Part shown: positions 1 to 5,647 of the stretch, in pieces
Layout of the letters: the number at the start of each line of letters is the position of its first letter
Position numbering within the stretch: the first letter of the stretch is position 1
From: JANMZR01 sp040385875
Lineage (GTDB): Bacteria; Bacteroidota; Bacteroidia; Cytophagales; Spirosomataceae
Direction: 5' to 3'
DNA length: 5,647 bases
Assembly (NCBI GenBank): GCA_040385875.1
Contig: JAZKGO010000052.1
Span: 1-5,647 of the forward strand
Notes under the pieces: generated by a model
The model's input: the letters and a program-made list of their open reading frames with translations, nothing else
Databases searched by the model: none
What the model was told of the DNA's origin: nothing
Made by a program: the position numbers and the translations under genes

Positions 1-1046
1 GCTATATTATGTCGGGCATTGATATAAGTAAGTAAATATCTGTCGGCATTGACAGCACCATTAAAAATTGCCTTTATGCCTTTTTCATACCCTGAAACAT
101 CATCCAAATTGCCAGCCACAAAAAAAGTGGGTACAGTTAATCCTTTCAATCCTTCGGCGTCCCATACGCCACGCTCCATGCCCCACGGTGCAAATGCAAC
201 AACCGCTTTGATGCGAGAATCCATCGAATTTTTATATTCGGCATTGCCTGCAACTCGGCTTTCAATTGCTTTGCTGCCGCCCGTTAAGCTACCAAAGGTT
301 TTAATCATTTGCTCGCTATAACCTGCGCCTGCAGCATTTAACACGCCAAAACCACCCATCGAGTAGCCGATTAAAGCGGTATTATCGGAATCCGTAATGT
401 TCGACAAAAATGATTTGGATTCAGCTTTTGATATGTTCGATATTTCATTCAATACAAACAATATATCTTTAGCTCGATTCAATAATGTGCTTGGAAAACC
501 TTTTGCATCGGCATGTGTTGACTCGAAATGGTCAATTGCCACCACCACATATCCTTTTGAGGCCAGATTTTCAGTTAAATAAGTCATCAAAACTCTGGAA
601 CCTGTGTAGCCATGCGAAACAATTAATAGGGGAAATTTGCCTTCTGAGATATTCGGTTTGGCATTTCGGGCCGCTCTTCCATTAAAAGTAAACGGAATAA
701 GTGGCCGTTTAGGGTCGCTTGGTGATCCCAAATAATCGCTGTAAACCGTTGATTCAATTTCATTTGATTTTAGCTCTGCGGGATACCAAACTTCTATTTT
801 TAAAGGGCGATCATACAATGGTGCAATCGCATTTTTAGCATTTAAAACGTCAATTTGGTCTTTATTTACAAAATCTAATGTTCTTACGCCTACTTTATAT
901 TTGCCACGAGCGGCCAATTCTGGAGCATCTGGCAGCGCATCTCCATAAACAAATTCATTTTGAGAATAAGATTTGAGGGAAACAAGATAGAGCAAGAAAA
1001 ATGCTGAGAAATAGAATGATTTGAAAGTTAAAAAAGGTTTTTGCAT
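1..1046 (-). CDS. Secreted alpha/beta hydrolase, PAF-acetylhydrolase/dienelactone hydrolase type (3' end cut by window edge)
   Basis: The frame opens with ATG at 1046-1044 and stays open to base 1, giving 348 residues and no stop, so the C-terminus lies outside the window. Residues 1-28 form a Sec signal peptide: basic start (MQKPFLTFK), hydrophobic core FYFSAFFLLYLV, probable cleavage at SYS|Q. Residues 138-150 (FPLLIVSHGYTGS) are the strand and oxyanion-hole loop. GYSMGG at 227-232 is the nucleophile elbow, with Ser229 the nucleophile. GNLDD at 312-316 supplies the likely acid (Asp315 or Asp316), and ARHN at 344-347 the likely catalytic His346. The segment with R191 and D194 before FVLNEI resembles the PAF-acetylhydrolase/dienelactone hydrolase group. 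The expected activity is hydrolysis of an ester or lactone in the periplasm or outside the cell; the substrate is unknown. It starts 70 bp after the DUF1501 gene on the same strand with no terminator between them, so co-transcription is likely. The missing C-terminus could hold about 100 residues or another domain. The fold is confident; the substrate is not. Confidence 0.88.
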   Translation of the reverse strand, partial: MQKPFLTFKSFYFSAFFLLYLVSLKSYSQNEFVYGDALPDAPELAARGKYKVGVRTLDFVNKDQIDVLNAKNAIAPLYDRPLKIEVWYPAELKSNEIESTVYSDYLGSPSDPKRPLIPFTFNGRAARNAKPNISEGKFPLLIVSHGYTGSRVLMTYLTENLASKGYVVVAIDHFESTHADAKGFPSTLLNRAKDILFVLNEISNISKAESKSFLSNITDSDNTALIGYSMGGFGVLNAAGAGYSEQMIKTFGSLTGGSKAIESRVAGNAEYKNSMDSRIKAVVAFAPWGMERGVWDAEGLKGLTVPTFFVAGNLDDVSGYEKGIKAIFNGAVNADRYLLTYINARHNI

Positions 1047-1116
1047 GGCTTTGGAAAAGTATAATAATTGTAGAAAAGTAATAATAAACAGGAATTGAAA
1101 AAGTAACAGATGAAAA

Positions 1117-2598
1117 TTAAGCCAAAACCTCCTTAATCACTTTTCCACTTGTATCGGTTAGTCTGAAATTCCTTCCCTGAAATGGATAGGTAAACTGCTC
1201 GTGATTGAAGCCCATTAGGTGCATGATTGTGGCTTGGAGGTCGTGAATATGTGTTTTTCCTTTGATTCCATAATATCCAATTTCATCTGTTTCACCATGC
1301 GAATACCCTTTACGAAGGCCCGCACCTGCCATAAACATGGTGAATGCATCCACATGATGGTCACGGCCTTTTAGAGGTGTATTATTATCGCCTGCACGGT
1401 TTTCCATCATCGGTGTGCGACCAAATTCACCTCCCCAAACAATCAATGTTTCATCCAGTAAGCCTCTCTGCTTCAAGTCATTGATTAAAGCTGTTAATGC
1501 TTTGTCAATATATTTTACATTGTTTCTGAGGCCAATATCCACTCCTGAACCCGCATCGGTACCATGATTGTCCCAACGTCGATCAAAAAGTTGTACTACT
1601 CTTACCCCTTTTTCAATTAATTTTCTGGCCAATAAACAGTTATTGGCAAAAGAGGCTTTACCAATTTGCGTTCCATACATTTCATGAATATGAGCAGGTT
1701 CTGTGGAAATGTCCATCGTTTCTGGTACCTCCGTTTGCATCCTAAAAGCCATTTCATATTGTGAAATTCTGGTAAGTGTTTCAGGGTCACCAATTTCCTC
1801 ATAAGTAAGTTCATTGATTTTATTAATGGTTTCAATCGATTTTTTGCGTAAATGGCTATCAATATCTGCTGGATTGTTAATATACAAAACTGGGTCACCT
1901 TTTGATCGGCATTGTACCCCTTGATAAACAGAAGGAAGAAAGCCATTTCCCCATAAATATTTACCTGCACTCGGCTCAGAACCGGACACTAACACCATAT
2001 AAGCGGGCAAATTCTGATTTTCTGAACCCAAGCCATAAGTAATCCAAGATCCCAAACTAGGCCTTCCAACTCGTGCGCTCCCAGTATGCATAAATAGCTG
2101 CGCTGGAGCATGATTAAACTCGTCTGTATGCATAGCTTTGAGAAAGGTGAGTTCATCGGCCAGCGTATTCAAATGTTCAAAATAGTCTGAAAACCAGGCG
2201 CCTGATTGGCCATATTGTATAAAACTCGCCTGTGGGCCCAACATTTTGGGAGTACCTTTAATAAATGCAAACTTTTTACCTTCTAATAGCGATTGCGGAC
2301 AAAGTTGACCATCCAACTTGGCTAATTCAGGTTTATAATCAAACAATTCCAATTGAGAGGGTGCCCCTTCCATATGGAGGAATATAATATTTTTAGCCTT
2401 GGCATTGAATGGGGTTGGGTTTACTGCAAAGGGATTTTCATTGACAGAATTTTGAAGCGAATTTAAGTCACAACTACCTAATATTGAGCCCATTGCCAAG
2501 CCACCAAGCCCAGAAGTGCATTGTTTTAAAAAATGCCTTCGGGTGTTGTACTTTGCTTTTTCAAAAAAAGCTTCTTCTGAAATGGATTGTCGTATCAT
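1117..2598 (-). CDS. DUF1501 family protein (sulfatase/alkaline phosphatase-like), Tat-exported probable lipoprotein
   Basis: This 493-residue protein (counted from ATG 2598) carries the hallmarks of DUF1501. Residues 19-25, TRRHFLK, are a near-ideal twin-arginine motif, followed by a Gly/Leu-rich stretch and a lipobox ending LGSC (Cys43), so it is probably exported folded and then lipidated. Conserved blocks follow: HMEGAPSQLELFDYKP near 75-90, the NHAPAQLFMHTG and RPSLGSWITYGLGSEN segment, RRWDNHG near 340, GGEFGRTP at 389-396, GRDHH at 411-415, and HIHDLQATIMHLMG near 450. The Asp, His and Glu residues in these blocks look like metal ligands, and Pfam places DUF1501 with the alkaline phosphatase/sulfatase superfamily; the substrate is unknown. 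The frame can be extended to an ATG at 2616 or a GTG at 2634, but those codons lie in a repeat, so ATG 2598 is preferred. Its upstream neighbour is the DUF1549/DUF1553 cytochrome, the usual partner of this family. The ending FQGRNFRLTDTSGKVIKEVLA is typical, so the gene looks intact. Confidence 0.92.
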   Translation of the reverse strand: MIRQSISEEAFFEKAKYNTRRHFLKQCTSGLGGLAMGSILGSCDLNSLQNSVNENPFAVNPTPFNAKAKNIIFLHMEGAPSQLELFDYKPELAKLDGQLCPQSLLEGKKFAFIKGTPKMLGPQASFIQYGQSGAWFSDYFEHLNTLADELTFLKAMHTDEFNHAPAQLFMHTGSARVGRPSLGSWITYGLGSENQNLPAYMVLVSGSEPSAGKYLWGNGFLPSVYQGVQCRSKGDPVLYINNPADIDSHLRKKSIETINKINELTYEEIGDPETLTRISQYEMAFRMQTEVPETMDISTEPAHIHEMYGTQIGKASFANNCLLARKLIEKGVRVVQLFDRRWDNHGTDAGSGVDIGLRNNVKYIDKALTALINDLKQRGLLDETLIVWGGEFGRTPMMENRAGDNNTPLKGRDHHVDAFTMFMAGAGLRKGYSHGETDEIGYYGIKGKTHIHDLQATIMHLMGFNHEQFTYPFQGRNFRLTDTSGKVIKEVLA

Positions 2599-2605
2599 AT
2601 TAATA

Positions 2606-2757
2606 TTTTGTCTCATGAAGCCAGAGAGATACACGGAGAATTTTTAATCCATCTCTAAGTCTCTCTGGGATTTCTCTCTTTTTTTTGTCTCACTGAGCCT
2701 GAAAATGGACGAAAAATTTTTATTTTATCTCCGTGAACTCTGCGTCTCTGTGCGATA
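2606..2757. repeat. Diverged tandem duplication, period about 77 bp, between the DUF1549/1553 and DUF1501 genes
   Basis: Two units lie head to tail, at about 2606-2682 and 2683-2757. Both begin TTTTGTCTCA (2606-2615 and 2683-2692), then share AGCC (2619 and 2696), ACG, AATTTTTA and ATCTC (2651 and 2727). The offset is 77, then 76 after a one-base deletion. By eye I count 37 matches over the first 50 alignment columns. The rest of each unit is a degenerate CTCT-rich stretch. The second unit ends in three heptamers fitting CTCYGYG: CTCCGTG (2729), CTCTGCG (2738) and CTCTGTG (2746). Sequence of this CTCTG style recurs as dispersed intergenic repeats in many environmental bacteria, as far as I recall; I cannot check that here. 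It carries no protein code of its own. It may affect the mRNA between the two genes. Confidence 0.7.
2632..2735. repeat. Inverted repeat arms (CACGGAGA / TCTCCGTG) within the intergenic repeat
   Basis: CACGGAGA at 2632-2639 is the exact reverse complement of TCTCCGTG at 2728-2735, with 88 bp between the arms. The similarity continues outward imperfectly. Read from the core, the left arm on the minus strand runs TCTCCGTGTATCTCTCTGG and the right arm on the plus strand runs TCTCCGTGAACTCTGCG. This gives the segment the form of a small non-autonomous REP- or MITE-like element placed over the tandem duplication. No transposase is nearby and I see no clear target-site duplication. The left arm lies inside the possible upstream extension of the DUF1501 reading frame. 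Confidence 0.5.
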
Positions 2758-2766
2758 AAAAGGTCA

Positions 2767-5130
2767 TTATTTTGTTAAAAACTCATCAGTATTCATCAAA
2801 GTATTCGCTAATAAAGTATAAGAAAGAAACTCTACGTTTTTCTTTTTTTTCTTTTTCAAATCGGCCAATGTTTCATTATAAAACTCAATTAAGACCTCCT
2901 TCTTTGCACTATTTACCGGTTTTTGAAAAATAATTTGATGGGCTAGTTCGATATTACTTTCCAAATTTTTATTTTTCTTTTTTAAAATCTTATTGGCAAT
3001 ATTTTCAGCAGCAGCATAATAGACTGTATCGTTCAAAGTAGTGAGCGCTTGTAGAGGTGTGTTGGTACGTATCCGCCTCGAAGTGCAAACATTCCTTTGT
3101 GGGCTGTCGAAAGTAATCATGGAAGGATAAGGATTGGTGCGCCTCCAATAGGTATAAATAGCTCTTCTATACAAATTTTTATCTTTTTCCTTACGCCAAT
3201 TCTCATCAGTTGGGTTAGGTGGTTTTACGCTTGGGCCATACATTTCATTGTTCAAAAGGCCACAAACTTGCATCGCTTGGTCTCTTATTTGTTCAGAACT
3301 GAGCCTCATTCTTGGTCCACGGGCAAGTAATAGATTTCTTGGGTCTTTTTCTTTTAACTGCTTTGTTAAATTAGCTGACTGCCGATAAGTGGCTGACATT
3401 ACCATCATTTTCAGAAGTTTCTTGGCGCTCCATTTTTGCTCGTTTTGGAATTTTACCGCCAACCAATCCAACAATTCAGGATGGGTCTGTTTGGCCCCCA
3501 TAGTACCAAAATCTTCCAAAGTTTCCACAATTCCAATTCCAAATATTTGTTCCCAAAATCGATTTACAATTACTCTTGCCGTCAGTGGATTATTTTCCGA
3601 AACGATCCATTGGCCTAAATCTAACCTATTATTGGTTGCTTTGCCACTCAATTTTGGCAGCGATTTCGGCATATTAGCCGTTACTTCTTTCCCTTTATCA
3701 GTCCAATTGCCACGGATAAATACATTTGTTTTTCTAGCTTTATTGGAAGGTCTATCCATCATTACTGGAATCGTAAAAGCCTCAATATCAGCGAGTACTT
3801 GTATTGAATCACGAATTGAATTGGGTAATTTTTGTCGTATTGAGTGGTTGGTATTTAGCTCCATCCAATCCAAATGGATAAGGTCAGTCCAAAAGTTCTT
3901 GCCTTTTCGGTAAACTAAATAGACATCATGTATTCCATTGGTAGGAAGTACTTTACCAACAGAATTGGTATAGCCTTTCCATGAATACCAAGCCAGATTC
4001 ACCGTTTCTTCGCTACAATGCGTTTCNNNNNNNNNNNNNNNNNNNNNNNNNNNNNNNNNNNNNNNNNNNNNNNNNNNNNNNNNNNNNNNNNNNNNNNNNN
4101 NNNNNNNNNNNNNNNNNNNNNNNNNNCAAGCCATTGTGGTGCCTTGCCATACTTCCATTGTAGTGGCTACTCTATCAATGATTGAGGCATTCCGAAACTC
4201 TTCATCATTGGTGCCCCCTTCGTCATTGGCCATCGTATTTCGATGAAAAGCAGTCGCAATCAGTTGACTTTCAACGGTTTTTGGATTGTTGATATCATTT
4301 GGCAGTAAGTCTCCAGCCAGCTGTTGAATCGTAAATTGATCAAAAGGCATGTCATTATTGAATGCTTTAATCACCCAATCTCGATATTGCCAAATGCTTC
4401 GGTCGAGGTCCTTTTCGTAACCTTTAGAGTCGGCGTAGCGAGCTAAATCCAGCCACATAGCCGCCCAACGTTCGCCAAAAGCGGGCGACTGTATCAGTTT
4501 ATCTACTTGATTTTCGTAAGCATTGGCCGACTTGTCATTGATGAACTGCTGAGTGGCTTCAAAAGTAGGGGGTAGGCCAACCAAATCGAGGTTTAGTCTC
4601 CTGAAAAGATCTTGTTTGTCAGCTTCTTCTGAAGGTTTTAATCCTTCTTTGGCCAGTCTATCATAAATAAAATTGTCGATTCCATTTTCTGCCCAATCTT
4701 TTCCAGCTTCAGGCGGTTTGATGGATTTGTCAGGTTTAATATAAGCCCAATGATCCTCCCATTCTGCCCCTTGGTCAATCCATTTGACTATTTTTGCGAT
4801 TTCATCCGATGAAAGTGGTTCTTTATCTTTGGGCATTCTTTGCTCCAAATCGTGGCTTTTCAGTCTTTTTACTAATTCGGATTTATCTGATTCAAAAGGT
4901 ATTATGGCGTATTTTCCTGATTTGGCTTTGGCTAAAGCTTCTTCTCTAAAAAGCAAACTGAAGTTTCCGTTTTTTCGAACACCACCATGGCAAACTATAC
5001 ATTTTTTGTTAAAAATAGGCCTGATTTCCTCATTATAGCTTATTTCTTTCTGTCCCCATTTCATGCATGAAATAAGCCCAACTATTGGTATTGAAATCAA
5101 TAAAAGCCAATTGATTTTAAGTAATCGCAT
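2767..5130 (-). CDS. Planctomycete-type cytochrome c lipoprotein with DUF1549 and DUF1553 domains (interrupted by an assembly gap)
   Basis: The N-terminal part has 334 full codons before the gap and the C-terminal part 419 after it. Residues 1-22 form a lipoprotein signal (MRLLKINW, hydrophobic core, GLISC with Cys22). CIVCH at 44-48 is a c-type haem site of the planctomycete cytochrome c domain. DUF1549 follows, with HWAYIKP near 127, RRLNLDLVGLPP near 180, and the typical HRNTMANDEGGTNDEEFR segment near 295-312. It breaks off at GTTMA plus a partial TG codon. After the gap, HDVYLVYRKG and IHLDWMELN resemble the end of a CBM6-like carbohydrate-binding module. DUF1553 then runs from LGQWIVSENNPLTARVIVNRFWEQ through DFG and HPELLDWLA to RRIRTNTPLQALTTLND. 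The ending YTLLANTLMNTDEFLTK is normal for the family. ATG 5130 is preferred over an in-frame TTG at 5139. The role is probably in extracytoplasmic electron transfer or a redox step together with DUF1501; the reaction is unknown. Confidence 0.9.
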   Translation of the reverse strand: MRLLKINWLLLISIPIVGLISCMKWGQKEISYNEEIRPIFNKKCIVCHGGVRKNGNFSLLFREEALAKAKSGKYAIIPFESDKSELVKRLKSHDLEQRMPKDKEPLSSDEIAKIVKWIDQGAEWEDHWAYIKPDKSIKPPEAGKDWAENGIDNFIYDRLAKEGLKPSEEADKQDLFRRLNLDLVGLPPTFEATQQFINDKSANAYENQVDKLIQSPAFGERWAAMWLDLARYADSKGYEKDLDRSIWQYRDWVIKAFNNDMPFDQFTIQQLAGDLLPNDINNPKTVESQLIATAFHRNTMANDEGGTNDEEFRNASIIDRVATTMEVWQGTTMAXXXXXXXXXXXXXXXXXXXXXXXXXXXXXXXXXXETHCSEETVNLAWYSWKGYTNSVGKVLPTNGIHDVYLVYRKGKNFWTDLIHLDWMELNTNHSIRQKLPNSIRDSIQVLADIEAFTIPVMMDRPSNKARKTNVFIRGNWTDKGKEVTANMPKSLPKLSGKATNNRLDLGQWIVSENNPLTARVIVNRFWEQIFGIGIVETLEDFGTMGAKQTHPELLDWLAVKFQNEQKWSAKKLLKMMVMSATYRQSANLTKQLKEKDPRNLLLARGPRMRLSSEQIRDQAMQVCGLLNNEMYGPSVKPPNPTDENWRKEKDKNLYRRAIYTYWRRTNPYPSMITFDSPQRNVCTSRRIRTNTPLQALTTLNDTVYYAAAENIANKILKKKNKNLESNIELAHQIIFQKPVNSAKKEVLIEFYNETLADLKKKKKKNVEFLSYTLLANTLMNTDEFLTK
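4027..4126. other. Assembly gap of exactly 100 N inside the cytochrome gene
   Basis: A run of exactly 100 N is the conventional placeholder for a scaffold gap of unknown size, so neither the length nor the intact reading frame across it can be trusted. The right flank, read on the minus strand, ends GTTMA plus TG. In this family that point normally begins CAQCH or a similar second CxxCH motif. The left flank resumes within what looks like a carbohydrate-binding module. The missing sequence should therefore hold the end of DUF1549, a linker and most of that module. That probably amounts to several hundred bases; this estimate is inference from family architecture. Confidence 0.97.
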
Positions 5131-5255
5131 ATTATGCAAAATGAATTGAATTACAATTTAGCTTTTTTCAATAAACTATCTATCCTTTATCCATCATTTT
5201 GAAAAGTGATAATTGACAAATTTTAATAGTACTCTCAATCAATGGAATTTATATT

Positions 5256-5647
5256 TCACCGTTTTCTTGCCAACATTCTTTCATAAATCATTTTTATCAT
5301 ACCGTCTTTTAAGCCCAAATCAGGTACTATTATTTCGGTAGCACCTGCTTTTTGCATGGCCGAAAGATAAATTTGGGCAGCGGGTACTATTACATCGGCA
5401 CGGTCGGCATTGAGGCGAAGCTTATTAATCCGATCGGCTAAACTATAGCTAGCTACAAATTTTTGTAGTCGTAATAGTTCAGTAATCGACATGGAGTTTT
5501 CGCTCAATTTTTCAATAGAAATATTGAATAGTTTATTAATATTTCCTCCTGTGCCCACGGCAATAATCTTATCATTTTTGGGGTCGATTTGATCTTCAAT
5601 CCAACGTTCCATTTTCTGCCAATCGGCTTTTACATCTTTGCCCTCAA
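5256..5647 (-). CDS. ppx: Ppx/GppA phosphatase family protein, probable exopolyphosphatase, C-terminal part (5' end cut by window edge)
   Basis: The frame is open from the right edge to the TGA at 5258-5256, leaving 129 complete residues. The Met codon at 5612 is internal: codons upstream of it stay open and read EGKDVKADWQK. IIAVGTGGNINKLF carries the Gly-rich GTGGN phosphate-binding loop of the second actin-like ATPase-fold domain. LNADRADVIVPAAQIYLSAM and VPDLGLKDGMI match the conserved RADVI-P and GL-DG blocks of Ppx/GppA proteins. The protein ends soon after that block (MIYERMLARKR). It therefore lacks the extra HD-like C-terminal domain of the long E. coli Ppx and fits the short type of about 300 residues seen in Bacteroidota. 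The expected role is cytoplasmic release of phosphate from polyphosphate, or (p)ppGpp-related pppGpp hydrolysis. The next gene starts 125 bp downstream, so shared transcription is uncertain. Confidence 0.88.
   Translation of the reverse strand, partial: EGKDVKADWQKMERWIEDQIDPKNDKIIAVGTGGNINKLFNISIEKLSENSMSITELLRLQKFVASYSLADRINKLRLNADRADVIVPAAQIYLSAMQKAGATEIIVPDLGLKDGMIKMIYERMLARKR

Noticed and set aside
1047..1116. Promoter or terminator between the DUF1501 and hydrolase genes
   Set aside because: The 70 bp are AT-rich with only a weak TACTTTTC partial match to a -7 box and no stem-loop. Read-through from the DUF1501 gene is the simpler view.
1617..1970. A second minus-strand open frame inside the DUF1501 gene
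   Set aside because: It is an alternative frame of a well-supported gene, with a translation that resembles no family.
2836..2857. Poly(A)-rich Lys6 stretch in the cytochrome gene (minus strand) containing an in-phase A AAA AAG slippery heptamer
   Set aside because: The zero-frame C-terminus after it matches the normal family ending (YTLLANTLMNTDEFLTK). A -1 shift would only give an unrelated tail of similar length, and no stimulatory stem was evident. It is probably chance in AT-rich DNA.
3389..3913. A 174-codon plus-strand open frame, plus shorter plus-strand frames at 49-321, 397-582, 3097-3330 and 4784-5038
   Set aside because: All lie opposite the minus-strand genes, whose products match known families. 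The plus-strand translations show no recognisable domain and have low-complexity shadow character.
5144..5158. AATTG-AATTA-CAATT inverted repeat just upstream of the cytochrome gene as an operator
   Set aside because: Five-base AT-only arms are expected by chance in this composition.
5193..5210. Small hairpin ATCATTTT-GA-AAAGTGAT downstream of the ppx-type gene as a terminator
   Set aside because: The stem is short and AT-rich, has a C-A mismatch on the minus-strand RNA, and is not followed by a U tract.
5131..5255. Bacteroidota-type promoter (TTTG, then TAnnTTTG) upstream of the cytochrome gene
   Set aside because: Only near matches were found, such as TAAAATTTG with one extra base and no well-spaced TTTG, so I do not call a promoter.

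Overview
The window looks like chromosomal DNA from a member of the Bacteroidota, probably a Cytophagales-like or related free-living environmental lineage. The basis is the AT-rich sequence, the absence of clear Shine-Dalgarno sequences, the Bacteroidota-style signal peptides and lipoboxes, and the short Ppx/GppA type. This is inferred from gene content and protein character, not from a marker gene. All four recognisable genes lie on the minus strand, so transcription runs from right to left.

From right to left the layout is as follows. (1) 5256-5647 is the C-terminal end of a Ppx/GppA exopolyphosphatase-type protein, cut by the right edge. (2) 2767-5130 is a large lipoprotein of the 'planctomycete cytochrome c' class (CxxCH haem site, DUF1549, DUF1553). 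It is interrupted by a run of exactly 100 N at 4027-4126, so its middle is missing and its true length is unknown. (3) 2606-2757 is an intergenic repeat: a diverged tandem duplication of about 77 bp that also carries inverted CTCCGTG-type arms. (4) 1117-2598 is a DUF1501 protein with a twin-arginine signal and a lipobox. (5) 1-1046 is a secreted alpha/beta hydrolase of the PAF-acetylhydrolase/dienelactone hydrolase type. Its catalytic triad is visible, but its C-terminus is cut by the left edge.

Genes 2, 4 and 5 probably form one functional cassette. The DUF1549/DUF1553 cytochrome and the DUF1501 protein are a recurrent gene pair, common in Planctomycetes and also present in Verrucomicrobia and Bacteroidota. 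Their biochemical role has not been established to my knowledge. All three products carry export signals (Sec lipoprotein, Tat lipoprotein, Sec), so they should act outside the cytoplasm. What looks like the end of a carbohydrate-binding module in the cytochrome protein hints at work on a polysaccharide or glycoconjugate, but that is inference. The polyphosphate gene is probably an unrelated neighbour.

I found no tRNA, rRNA, CRISPR array, transposase or convincing terminator. No stretch without a gene exceeds 170 bp.
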